Source: Diogma glabrata
Lineage: Eukaryota; Arthropoda; Insecta; Diptera; Cylindrotomidae
Assembly: GCA_963693315.1 (NCBI GenBank)
Contig: CAVNZG010001007.1
Coordinates: 186,001-250,000 of the forward strand
Reading direction: 5' to 3'
DNA: 64,000 nucleotides
The stretch's first letter is position 1. Every line of letters begins with the position of its first letter. The notes beneath the pieces were generated by a model. The model worked only from the letters and a program-made list of their open reading frames with translations. It was not told where the DNA came from and made no database searches. Both the position numbers and the translations under genes were made by a program. Positions 38,262 to 48,782 of this stretch are shown piece by piece.

Positions 38262-38312
38262 GTGTCAACCCCACCCACGGGGTTGGTTGGGGGTGGGGGT
38301 GCAAACCAACTT
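38262..38312. other. G-rich run (quadruplex-type)
   Basis: CACGGGGTTGGTTGGGGG is followed by TGGGGGTG on the plus strand, just downstream of the C-rich tandem repeat. The strand bias switches from C to G. Confidence 0.6.
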
Positions 38313-38569
38313 TTGGACTCAAAAGTTGCGCCGGTCTGAATAAAAGATAATGGTGCCATTAAATTTTTTTTAATCACTTCCCATTTATTTGATATAGATT
38401 TTTATATGCTAAAACTTAAAGAGTGTGTAAAGGGATGGGGATGGTTGCTACCACCCCAATCTCATAAAGCTTTCGGGAGACGGCCAAGCCAGATCGATTG
38501 AAACTAAATTTGTAAAAACAAATTTTGGAAATTTCCGCGACCGCCCGATTCTTAAAAAAAACGATAGTT

Positions 38570-38745
38570 AAGGTGTTTACAAAGTGAAAACGAAAAAAAC
38601 TTTATATGAGGAACTTTTTTTATATCTATGCTAGGTCGGTATTTTGAACAAAAATTGTTAATTATTTGCTTAATTTATTTGTTGTTTTGGTGATTATAGG
38701 CTACTAAGCTTTCTTCACTAGACATCTTAAATAAATTAAAGGCTA
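38570..38745. repeat. Dispersed repeat also at 60574-60760
   Basis: Shared phrases include TTTACAAAGTGAAAACGAAA, TGAGGAACTTTTTTTATA and CGGTATTTTGAACAAAAATT, through TTTCTTCACTAGACA. Both copies have the GGTCAATTTTCTTTTTGGGT phrase upstream (37524, 60453), so a longer family is present. Ends not determined. Confidence 0.7.
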
Positions 38746-39312
38746 AACAGAACATTTAAAATTTACAAAACTGCAAAGCCAAATTAAAACTACAAAAAAA
38801 TTAATAAATTAATGATTAAAAATTTGCTAAAAACTTGTTAAAAACTTATTATACTAATATTATTGTCTACTGTTTTCTTTAGTTTTTATATGTAAATAAA
38901 AAAATTAATTTTGATCTCACATACCAATCCCTACCATCAAGATTTCTCCAAATTCAATGTTCCTACCCCTAATCACTTAAAATGAACGTTTTTTAAGCAA
39001 AAAATATGAAAATTTACTGTTTTTGACACACTTAATAATTTTTTTGACACACTTCCGGTACAGTTATCGAACACAGCGTCCTCTCGGACTTGTCCCCTGA
39101 GTATACCTATTTTTAGAAAAAAAATTTTGAAATCCCTCCAGCGGTTTTCCCTGCAGCGTAGGTAATGACGGCCGGACGGCAGACAGACATACATTTTTTT
39201 TTTGCTTTTTTAGAATCAGTAGGTCCTAAAACGTCGAGAAATGACAAAAAAAGTGGGGGTAAGAATTTCACTTTTGGCTCATGAATATGTTACTTAGGTC
39301 TTTCAGACCGAA
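38740..39312 (-). mobile_element. CTTCGGTCTG-ended repeat, copy 3 (block B)
   Basis: The end TCTTTCAGACCGAAG is at 39298-39312, and the GC-richer segment with GACGGCCGGACGGCAGACAG is near 39168-39187. It lacks the satellite interior. The left part (38760-38930) matches, inverted, 56228-56400 of copy 4. The 73-codon frame 38973-39194 belongs to the repeat. Confidence 0.6.
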
Positions 39313-39583
39313 GTAATAAAGAAAAACAAAAATTTTAAAACTTAAAAAAATTGTCAATTTTAATTGTTGTTTCCTGGATGGTTGTTGGCCATTTGGAGCG
39401 TTTTTTGTTTTTCGCGTCACTGATATTAATTTTTATAAAATACAAATATTAAATGTTTTCGTCAAGTGACGTATTTATTTATAATTTTTATTATTATTGT
39501 ATAAAACAAAATAAAATAAAAATATAATTATCCTAAACGCGTTTCGACAAATTTACTGTCATTATCAATAGGAGAGTTAAAAC

Positions 39584-40375
39584 CAGAGTTTCGAACCGAA
39601 ATTTTTTCCGTTTTGGTTTACGGTTTCGTTCCGAATATTGTTTCGTTCCGGTTTTCGATTTGGTTCCTTAGTTGATTTTTTCGTTCCGGTTTTCGGTTCG
39701 GTTCCGGTTCAGTTCCGATGTCAAAATGAAGGACTTTTAGTATTCTTATGCAAAAATTCAAAAGAAACAACTTCAGCAATTTTTGAATCTAGAACATTCT
39801 AAAAAATTAAACGAGCAACCATTTTTTGTAACCTGTTCGATACAGGCTTCAGTAAGAAGTTTTTCAGACATAGCGAGCGTAATATTTTGAGGTTTAAATT
39901 TCATGTGTAATAACGTTGGAGTAAGCGACATTAAACTACTTGAGCTTAACTTTGATGGCAGATTTCGTTTACATGAAGCTTTTGCTGATATTTTAAGACA
40001 TTTTAAAATTTTAAATTCTTTTTTATGAAACCCGTCAATATGCCTCTCAAAATTTGCTGCATGGTTTCATGGTATTTTAAAAAAATTTAATAAATTTTGA
40101 ACTAGATTATAAACCAAAAATGTAGTACCTATAGCTAATTTTACATGCGAAATGAAAATCTTTTACTCATAGTATATGAGCAGCTTTTTGTTAGAATATT
40201 TTTTTTTTTTTCACTGCAAACCGTTTCACATGAACCGTAAATAAAATGATTTTTTCGTTCCGGTTACGGTTCATTACATATAAAAAATTACGGTTTCGGT
40301 TACGTTCCGGTTCAGCCATAAATTTCGGTTAATAACGGTTTTCGGTTTACGGTTTGGTTCCGGTTCGAAACTCTG
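39584..40375. mobile_element. hAT-like non-autonomous element (block B only)
   Basis: The target GTTAAAAC is duplicated at 39576-39583 and 40376-40383; block A shows the empty site (about 23108-23115). The inverted ends are CAGAGTTTCGAACCG. The interior near both ends is rich in TTCCGGTTTTCGGTT-type subterminal repeats, which is usual for hAT. No transposase frame over 792 bp. Confidence 0.9.
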
Positions 40376-40384
40376 GTTAAAACT

Positions 40385-41470
40385 AAAGTTAATATTAAGA
40401 AAATTATTTATTGTGGTGAAGGATTAGATTTGAATTTTATTGCCGTTTCGTAGAGTTCGTTGTTTTTTATGGTTAGTTTGTCATTTAACAATATGTTGTT
40501 GTCTCTTTTTGTTGTTTTGTATGCATGGAATTCTTCGATGGTGTCCATAAGCTTGCCTTTTTGACATTTTTTTATTATTTCGACGTCTACTTCAAAATTG
40601 TTTCCTTGTGTGTGTTGTTCGGTAATTAGATGGGCTGCAAAGTTTGATTGGTTGTTGTTGGCATTGTTGCTAGGTAGGTGTTCCTTATACCTTTTTATTA
40701 GTTTTCTACCTGATTGGCCTATGTAGAATTTTCGCAGGTGTTGCATTTTAATTTGTAGATGCCGGTGAAATTTTTATTATCTATTTCTGGATTGTTCTTT
40801 AATTAATTTTTGATGTTGTTGTTTGTTTAGAATGAGACTTTGTAATTGTATTTTCTGAAGGGATTTTTGATGTCATGTGGTATGAAGTTGGGGTATTCGG
40901 CTGGTATGTATTGTGTGATGTTTTCCTCTTCAGTTTTTAACAGTTTGGAGGGGCTGTTCGTTTTCCTTCATTGTTTTTTTATTAATTTATCTATCATCTT
41001 GGTGTTATATCCATTGGCTGATGCGATTTGTTTGATAGTCCTAATTTCTTGGTTGTAATCCCGCTGTTCATTGGAATGGTGAGTAGACGGTGGACGAAGC
41101 GGTTATATGCTGCTATTTTGTCTTCTTGAGGATGGTGTGAGGTAGCGTGTATTGTGACGTCACTTATAGTTGGTTTTGTATATATACTAAATTGAAGTCT
41201 GCCTTTATTTTTGATGATGTTTAGGTCCAAAACATTAATTTTATTGTAGTCTTCGATTTCACAAGTGAACTGAATTCTTTTATCTATTTTATTGATATTG
41301 TTGTAGAATATTTTAATATGTCTTTTATTGCCTTTGTATATAACAAAAGTATCGTCTACATATCTGCTATATGATATAATCTTGTTGTGTTGTTTGTTGT
41401 ACTCTGGACTGCATATAAATTTATTTTCATAGTAATTTAGAAATATTTCGGCCATCAAGTCAATTTTGCA
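40385..41470 (-). pseudogene. Penelope-like element fragment, block B
   Basis: Minus strand, 5'-truncated. Reverse transcriptase: LMAEIFLNYYENKFICSPEY, ISYSRYVDDTFVIYKGN with the catalytic YVDD (about 41365), INVLDLNIIKN and HHPQEDKIAAYNRFVHRL. A frame change near 41070 follows, then IASANGYNTKMIDK and, in the frame 40408-40746, the GIY-YIG part HLRKFYIGQSGRKLIKRYKE with EHLPSNNANNNQSNFAAHL. It is better preserved than the block A paralogue at 24241-25300 but still broken at least twice. Penelope-like elements pair this polymerase with the nuclease for insertion. Confidence 0.87.
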
Positions 41471-41739
41471 CACGCCTCACACCGTGGTCATTTTTTACTT
41501 CATGTATCCATGCACAGAAACCTGAGAGCTGCTTGCACTGTGAGGCAAAAACCTCCCAAATTAAGACCTTGGTGCTAAGCATCAGATTTTCCACCAGCGT
41601 CAAAAATCAGTGGGGTAATTTTAACATTCAATCAATCGATCACTGAGCTTGGCAAGTCATAATATAATAATACGGCGATACGACAAAGTTAGAGTGGTGG
41701 AAAGAAAATTTCGATACAACGAATAGCTAAAACTCGATT

Positions 41740-42081
41740 AAACTTCTTCTATGAATGAATATTTAACCCTTGGTCATATGGAAAAAATTCCAAAAATGAA
41801 ATTCCCATACATGATGCACATTCATTTTTACCTACCCTATAATTCCATTCTTAAAGAGTCAAATTCCAATACGAGCCTACGTGTTGTATTTGATGGCTCG
41901 GCTCAAAAGTCTAGCAACATATCTATGAATTGATGAAACAAAATGGTACAAAAACTTCTGTTTTCAACTTTAGTGAAAATTTCAACAACATAAAACAGGA
42001 TTCTCAGCTGATATCAAGCAAATGTATAAACAAGTTAAGCTTTCCCGAGATGATATTGAATATTAGTGTGTCTTATGACGA
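41740..42081 (+). pseudogene. BEL/Pao reverse transcriptase remnant, block B
   Basis: YLTLGHMEKIPKMKFPYMMH, YLPYNSILKESNSNTSLRVV and FDGSAQKSSNISMN (41751-41933) are the Pao-type palm region around the conserved VVFDGSA. A stop at 41931-41933 and frame changes follow. The CR1/L2-like LINE at 42082 interrupts the homology to block A. Confidence 0.75.
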
Positions 42082-42884
42082 CCAAAACCTTGTCAATTTC
42101 AAATCTACCAAAACACAGCTGTTGATTCTTTCCAGATTAAAGACCGAGTTTCCCAAAGATATTTTATTCAGTATGTGTGATGAACCAATAGGTGAATGTA
42201 AAAACATTCGTTTATTGGGTGTCACAGTTCAAATGACCTACGCTGGAACGATCATGTAATGGCGATAGCAAAAAGCGCGTCTAAAAACCTCGCCTCCTAA
42301 ATAGATGCAAAAAATGTTTCACGTTTATAAGTCCTGTATTCGTCCCTGTATGGAGCACTGTTTTTCAAGTTTGGGGTGCTACCTCTGTTTCCATCTTGGC
42401 CCTCTTGGACTCTGTTCAAAAGCGGGCTATACGAATTGTGGGTGATCAAGTTTTGACATCAAAACTTGATTCCCTACAACATCGTCGCACTGTTGCTGAC
42501 CTCGTTGTTTTTTTACAAATATCGTCATCAACAGTGCTCAGATGAAATCAGCGACATCATGCCTCAAACTTATTCTTACCCCCGTTCCACACGGCCATCG
42601 GCTGCCGCAACCAGTGAAACGGTAAAGATCCCGCGCTGTCATACTGGCAGATCGCAGAGAGACTTCTTTGTCCGAACTGCGTACAAATGAAATAGTTTGC
42701 CGGAACACTTAGTCTCAGGTGGCTTCAACCCGCAGATGTTTAAAAAAAGCGTTAATCTACACCTTAGAACGCCAGTTGTTGTGGGACCTAGGTCTAGACC
42801 TAGGTCTTAAAAGGTATTTATGTGTTGTTGTGACACATATTCTAAACCCTATTACACAACCATTTTATTACAAAAAAAAAAAAA
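42082..42884 (+). mobile_element. 5'-truncated CR1/L2-like LINE with A-tail
   Basis: The plus strand reads LVNFKSTKTQLLILSRLKTE, CKNIRLLGVTVQ, then in other frames LRWNDHVMAIAKSASKN, VWSTVFQVWGATSVSILALL, DSVQKRAIRIVGD, RQSRDFFVRTAYKWNSLP-type sequence and a tail ending in a 13-A run at 42872-42884. This is the C-terminus of a LINE reverse transcriptase. Block A has the uninterrupted site (about 25897-25910), so the insertion post-dates the duplication. Frameshifts are present. No clear target duplication was found. Confidence 0.85.
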
Positions 42885-44197
42885 TTAATATGAATATGAA
42901 CCAATTCGTTATTTTTGTTTACTAGCTGTTCCATATGGAGTGGCATCCTCTTCATTTCTGGCAAAATAAAGTGTTAATCCAACTAGCCAGGAATCATGAA
43001 CAGAATTTGCTACAGACTTTTTAAATTGTTGTAAAAGATTTCTATGTTCTATTTTCAATCGAAATGCAGTTGTCTCAACCTCACCACGAGAGCAGACATG
43101 GCAAATTGAACACCAAAATTGATTCAACAAATGTACAAGCACAGAACAGTAAGGGCGTTATGTGAAAATGTATTATTGTCAATTTTGAAATGAAAAATTC
43201 ATGGTATAAGGCCAAAGTAAATTTTTTTCATGGATATAGTTATAAACTTTATAAAACTACTGGTATATTATACATAATAGTTTATATTTTAAATCAACCT
43301 CATTTTGTTGGAAGGAAAATGTTAACATCTATTTGGCCGAATCACAGTAAAATTGTTTGCAAGTATTTATAAACTGTTAACTTCGACATAAGGTTTTCAT
43401 GACTTTAATTTCTTTTCAGTGTGTATAATATTACTAGACTCACTACCTTCATAATTCTTGGAAGCTTGACCCATAAGGAAGAAACACATTGAAAAATCGC
43501 AGCTGTACGGATTTTTTTATGTTTCCAAGACTGCTTAGTCTGCGATAGGTTATATGAAAAGCTCCAACGATGATAATGAAGTTTCTTGCTTTTTAGTTAT
43601 CCCTCGACTCACCCAGAAAATTAGTATCCTCTACTTTATGGTGAAATGGACCTGAACTATGACGATCTTTCCATATAATTGGCCTATATTTGAAGTTAAA
43701 TCTGATAATATTATCATTGCTTGCGAATGAAATTCGATTAAAACGATAACAATAATATTATCATGGTTGGTGGCCGTCTACAAAATATGAACTCAATGTA
43801 TGATACACAACATCAGATTATATATATTGTCAACGCAACATGTAGTAAGTAGTAATCTCAAAAACTATTGCAGATGTACTTCTAAAATATGTACATTCTG
43901 GATATAAGCTCTGTTTTGTCGTACTACGTCAAAAGGATTGGATCATCGGGAGTATGAATATCATACGGCGTTTTTTTAATAACTGCGAACCATGTTTTAA
44001 GTGAGCAAAATGAGCTCGCAACTAATGGGATTATTACCATCATACAAGAATAAATTCATCACTTAGAGTAAATGACCACACAGCATGTAGACTATGCAGG
44101 TCCCATTGCAATTAAATTGATGGAAGAAACTCAAAGTGGTTTAAACCCTAAATTTCAGTGTTCATTTGTTTCACAATAATGGCCTTATACATTGAAC
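42885..44197 (+). pseudogene. BEL/Pao remnant, middle part, block B
   Basis: Collinear with 25905-26109, 27552-27970 and 28060-28390 of block A. It has a segment missing from A (43509-43897) that reads NIIMVGGRLQNMNSMYDTQH (about 43755-43815), the conserved start of Pao-type integrase zinc-binding regions. Stops are frequent. Confidence 0.65.
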
Positions 44198-44545
44198 CAG
44201 GGATGGTTAAAAAGCCGGCTTTTTTCATTTTGACCTCTCCAGGTGGATAAAATCCGGTTTTATCCGGATAATATTAAAAAAGCCGGTTAATTTGTTTTTG
44301 TATAAAAAAAGATTTTTTTGTCATATTCGAAAAGCACACAGCACCATTTATTCAGATAGTTTTTTATCCTTTAATAAATTAGATCTTTCTCTAGAGTCTA
44401 GATCAGGGTTCGCAACTGAATTTTATTGGCGTGCCGAAACAATTTTTTTTTTTTAATAATTGCTATTTTCGCCTGCCAATCCAATTATGAAGAAGTACAT
44501 TTGGCTACAAGAGATGAAAACGTTGCTTTTTCGTGAGTGACACTG

Positions 44546-45166
44546 TTATTCACGAGACGCGTTAACGTCGAGGGAGACAATTTCACGGACGTAAAATTTG
44601 TAAATAAAAATTTGTTCCTGCAAAGTTTCTAGTTTTAGAAATTTTCCCAACTGTAGCACAACGCAAAGAAATTCCAGTCTGGCATTGCAGTTAATATCTC
44701 TCCTCTCATCAACTGCCAATGCAGACTTCAACCGCATGAAGATCAAATTTTAACTGTCTAGAAATATTTTCACGTATTTTTATAAAATATTTATAATCTC
44801 TTACGGTATTTGCACTTAACTGCATACTTTGGCTACGGGTAAGAATTTTATGTTTGCTTTTAAAATTTTTGAAAAGTGCTCCACCATAACTTAAAAGAGT
44901 TGATTTAATAAATCCGTAAACGCTTTGCCATGTTTGGAAATATCTCTTGCTACTTTAAAACTTGCGGCGGTAATATTATTAGAAGATTTAGTAGATTTAG
45001 TAATTTTATTTGATTGCGTTTCATGTTCATAAACCTTTTTTGAAATATTCTTTTGTATAAAATTAAATGGCATATATACAACAGTTTTTTCCGAGAATGC
45101 CTCTTTTATTTGAGAAGCAATTTCGGTAATAATATTACTGTTGTATTTGATAGTTATTATGAACAA
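44546..45166 (-). pseudogene. hAT transposase remnant
   Basis: The N-terminal piece (45166-44891) contains ITAASFKVARDISKHGKAFT, the conserved start of the catalytic part in ZBED/GTF2IRD2-type hAT transposases. The C-terminal piece (44746-44546) includes IFMRLKSALAVDERRDINCN, resembling the helical region before the hAT dimerisation domain. Most of the catalytic core between them is deleted. Minus strand, not functional. Its placement inside an element with CAGGG ends and an 8-bp target duplication supports the call. Confidence 0.65.
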
Positions 45167-45209
45167 AATATGAAGATGTTAGAAATAAACCGTCGTTCAC
45201 GAAAGTTTT

Positions 45210-45282
45210 CCTCATAAGCATACATAAGAATTATCTTTGCAGTCCATCAGAATGCAAAAAATTCTTATGTATTCTTATGAGG
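45210..45282. repeat. Hairpin with 23-bp arms
   Basis: CCTCATAAGCATACATAAG begins the arm 45210-45232, and its inverse occupies 45260-45282 with one mismatch. It stands directly before the CXC-motif frame and may mark the end of another small insertion. Confidence 0.85.
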
Positions 45283-45486
45283 TATTGAAACCTTTTAAAA
45301 ATGATTTTCTGTAATTGCAAAAAAGGATGTGGTGCATTATGTAGCTGTCGAAAAGTTGGACTTTTTTGCAACGCAAATTGTAGTGGATGCTCTGGCAAAA
45401 TCTGTCATAATAGTGCTCCGATTTTAGATCAAGATAAGGAGGAGATTTACAGTCATTATAGTTCTCATGAGGATACCATGTTCTAA
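45283..45486 (+). pseudogene. Tesmin/TSO1-like CXC fragment
   Basis: The plus-strand frame (45301-45486) reads MIFCNCKKGCGALCSCRKVG, then FCNANCSGCSGKICHN and APILDQDKEE. The spacing of cysteines (CxCxxxC...CxCxxxxxxC...C..C) matches the CXC zinc-binding tail that I recall at the C-terminus of some uncharacterised, multi-copy arthropod transposon proteins. About 60 codons; the upstream protein is missing. It is cut 3' by the mariner insertion. Its orientation is opposite to the hAT transposase, so it probably belongs to a separate nested element. Confidence 0.5.
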
Positions 45487-45489
45487 ATA

Positions 45490-46781
45490 CTAGGTCATTC
45501 AATAAGTCCGTAGGATGACACATAGATGGCGCTACTAGAATTTTTTCCATATGATTTTTATTTAGTACTAACCTTCAAACGATACGTGTATAAATTTGAC
45601 AGCAATCTGACTATTTATTCGTGAGTTATAGCATTTTGTGTGAAGCAACTTTTGTTTTTGAAAAAAAATGGAAAAAAGTTAATTTCGAATTTTAATAAAG
45701 CATTGCTTTTTGATGAAAAAAAATACAGTGGAAACCAAACAATGGCTTGATAAACATTATCCAAACTCTGCTCCATCGAGACAAATGGTAGAGAAGTGGA
45801 TGGCTGAATTTAAATGTGGTCGTACCAGCACAAAAGATGCAGAGCGCAGTGGACGCCCAAATGAGGCTGTTATTCCAGAAAACATAAAAAAAATCCACAA
45901 ATTGGTTATGAACGGTCGCAAATTGAAGGTGCACGAAATAGCTGACATTGTAAAGGTAGCAGATGGTAGTGTTTTTACCATTTTACATGAACATTTGGGT
46001 ATGCGAAAGCTCTGTGCAAATTGGGTGCCGCGTGAGCTCACAGTCGACCAAAAACAACAACGAATCGATGCTTCGGAGGAGTCTTTGGCACTGTTAAACC
46101 GCAATAAAAGGGAATTCTATCGTAGATATGTGACAATGGATGAGACATGGCTTCACAATTACACACCAGAATCCAAAAGACAGTCAGCTGAGTGGACAGC
46201 AGTCGACGAACCGAATCCAAAGCGAGCAAAGACGCAACAGTCGGCCGGTAAGGTGATGGCGTCTGTATTTTGGGATACGAACGAAATAATATTCATCGAC
46301 TATCTCCAAAAAGGAACCAACATCAACAGCGAGTATTACTGTGAACTTTTGGATCGATTGAAGGCTGAAATCGCAAAGAAACGGCCACATTTGGAAAAGA
46401 AAAAAGTGTTGTTTCACCAAGATAATGCACCGTGTCACAGATCGATGAAAACGATGGCAAAATTGAATGAATTGGGCTTTGAATTGCTTACCCACCCACC
46501 ATATTCTCCAGATTTAGCCCCCAGCGACTTTTTCCTGTTTTCAGATCTCAAGAGAATGCTTGCTGTAAAGAAATTTAAGTCCAATGATGAAGTAATCGCT
46601 GAAACTGAGGCCTATTTTGACGAGAAAGAGAAATCGTACTATAAAAGTGATATAGAAAAGTTGGAAAATCGCTATACTCGTTGTATCGCCCTCGAAGGCA
46701 ACTATGTTGAATAAAAAAATCGAGTTTTGTCAAAATGTTGTTTTTTTCTTACTTATCCTACGGACTTATTGAACGACCTGT
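45490..46781 (+). mobile_element. Mariner element, full length
   Basis: A 1.29-kb element with inverted ends AGGTCATTCAATAAGTCCGT (left) and the inverse of ACGGACTTATTGAACGACCT (right), flanked by TA at 45488-45489 and 46782-46783. Length, TA target and gene content are all typical of mariner. It is nested in the hAT element 44198-47565 and hence younger than it. Confidence 0.95.
45668..46714 (+). pseudogene. Mariner transposase, one early stop
   Basis: Cut-and-paste transposase of the Tc1/mariner superfamily. The expected start ATG at 45668 is followed by a TAA at codon 5 (45680-45682). A downstream in-frame ATG at 45713 opens 333 uninterrupted codons. The helix-turn-helix part includes PSRQMVEKWMAEFKCGRTST and GSVFTILHEHLGMRKL. 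The catalytic D,D(34)D residues are all present: VTMDETWLHNY, LFHQDNAPCHRS and PPYSPDLAPSDFFLF. It ends with the usual IALEGNYVE. Loss of about 15 N-terminal residues may or may not abolish DNA binding, so I call it near-intact rather than certainly dead. Confidence 0.95.
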
Positions 46782-47573
46782 TATTAATGAAAAAACATTC
46801 AAATTCAATGTAGTTAAATTAAAAAAAGAAAAGAAATTTGTCTCCAGTAATAACTTATTTTAATGTCATCATAATATTGGGTGGTTTTTAAGGGCGATAT
46901 GTGGTTTTGATCTTTATTTAGATTTGTTAAGATTTAATTTGTAGCTTAATAAGTTTTGACAATAAGAGGTAGTTTTTGCACCTAAAAATAAAAGCACTTG
47001 GGGTAGATTTTGAAATGGAGGGTGTGTTGAGCTTAATTTCAAATTTTCAGTCAAATCCATTCAGGCATTTCAGGCAAATCAATACTGATTCAAAGAATTC
47101 AGAGGTTCCCTACTATTTTTACTGGACTAACAGTAATATTTAACTTATTACAAAATATCTGAAAAAATCTTTTCTTTATTATGATTTCTAAAACACGAAT
47201 TTAAAGACAATTTTGGACACAATTTCAGAATGTTTGCCGTGCCAGAAGAAAGTTTGCCGTGTCAGACAAATTTTCAAATGTACCAAGTGTGACACGCGTG
47301 CCACGTATTTGCGATCACTGGTGTAGATTATCTATCATTTTAATGGCATAACAATTTAGTATATTTGAGATCAATTATAAAATGTATCTGTTTTCATAAT
47401 CACTTCCTGAGAAATCACAATAAGAAAAAAACATTTTTTTCATCTTTTGGATAATAAAATTGTATGAATTAATTTTATCCGGCTAAAATCCAGAATAAAT
47501 TGAATTAACCACCCGGATAAAATCTAGTGGATAAAACCTGTTAGGAGAAATCGCTGCCATCCCTGCATTGAAC

Positions 47574-47796
47574 TGGTGAGTAATCTCACCACGGCATCGG
47601 TTTTGGCCGTTCTCAAACGGTATATAGCTAGAAGACGGAAATCGCATACAATTTATAGTGACAAAGGTTCTAACCTTGTTGGTACAAGCCGGGAGCTGCA
47701 AAAATTATTTGAACTTCTAAAGTGGAAAACACACAAAACGCTTGTGTCCAAAACAGTATCCAACGATGAAATTATTCGGAATTTTAAACGTTCAGA
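47574..47796 (+). pseudogene. BEL/Pao integrase remnant, block B
   Basis: Open plus-strand frame: LTTASVLAVLKRYIARRRKS, HTIYSDKGSNLVGTSRELQK and FELLKWKTHKTLVSK (47580-47750). The YSDKGSNLVGTSREL segment matches the catalytic-core block around the second acidic residue of Pao-type integrases. It is interrupted downstream by the small inverted-repeat element at 47797. Confidence 0.78.
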
Positions 47797-48056
47797 CAAA
47801 GCGCCCGATATACAAGCCCTCTTCATTTTTTGAAGAATCCCTAGCTTGTAGCGCCATTTTGAAGAAAATTCTATATAACAAAAATTCAAAAAATCGCCGT
47901 AACACCAATAACGCCATCTAGAAAAATAAAACTCCATATAAAAAAAATTCAAAAAATTTGATCAGAAACACTAATCCAATTTTTGCATATGGCAATGTTC
48001 ATTATTTTTTTAAGATGGCGTGAATGAATAGGGCTTGTAGAATATCGGAGGTTTTG
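47797..48056. mobile_element. 260-bp hAT-like MITE, copy 1
   Basis: Inverted ends CAAAGCGCCCGATAT and, inverted, CAAAACCTCCGATAT continue into ACAAGCCCT. Block A reads straight through GTTCAGGT (about 28605), which is repeated, slightly decayed, on both sides here. The interior has no coding capacity. It is closely similar to 50731-50993. Confidence 0.82.
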
Positions 48057-48782
48057 GTTCAGGTCAATTAAAACTTATCTACAATGGGCTGTTTATTAAA
48101 CTGTTTTTGGAATTTTGAAGAAACGACAAACCGCTTCTTTAATACTAGCTTCCCACCGCAGAAATTTACTATATAGTGTAGCAAATATTTGATATTAGTT
48201 GGATTTCTCACTGTTCATATTATATTAAGATAATGTTTAGGTGGCAAACCAAACATAACTTGACACTAGAATAAAATTGATATATCAAAATACCGTACTG
48301 TCCATTTTATATTTAATATTAGCGTTATAGTTTTTAAAATTAATTTACGACCCAGAGAAGATCAAACTAGATACTAGATTTAGACCAGCCCTGCCACTGT
48401 TTGAACAGCATAAAATACATATAAATTTTATTCTATAACAAACGTATACTAAACATATCCATATCATAATCAACAATTAATACATACACTTTAATTTATT
48501 AAAGGTCAGATATGAATCTTACTAGCTAAAAAACGCAAGAAAACAAAATGTTTACAAATTCCATAGAATGAAATTTCACCTATAAAATAATAATTACGTT
48601 TCACACCGTCGATATTTTACTTTATTTGATAAGTATTATATTTACTAGCTAGCAAATGAAAATAGCAAATTTGGGAAACTAGTATAAATCGAATCAATTT
48701 TAAAATCTAACAAACGGAAAACAGAAATTATCTTCAAACTCCATTTACAAATAGTTATTCTAAAAAAACAATAAAATTGTCG
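48057..48782. other. Non-coding, block B
   Basis: Sequence between the Pao remnant and the last exon of the block B gene, partly absent from block A. No coding signal. It would be the 3' flank of the minus-strand gene. Confidence 0.5.

Larger units (their letters stand above)
44198..47565 (-). mobile_element. hAT element carrying nested insertions (block B only)
   Basis: The target CATTGAAC is duplicated at 44190-44197 and 47566-47573; block A has the empty site (about 28378-28386). The inverted ends are CAGGGATGG / CCATCCCTG. Subterminal AAAGCCGG and TTATCCGG phrases are near both ends. The decayed minus-strand transposase at 44546-45166 fits hAT. A mariner and a small CXC-motif segment are nested inside. 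Confidence 0.88.

Noticed and set aside
45757..46495. Minus-strand frames of 63-115 codons opposite the mariner gene
   Set aside because: Shadows of the conserved transposase frame on the other strand.
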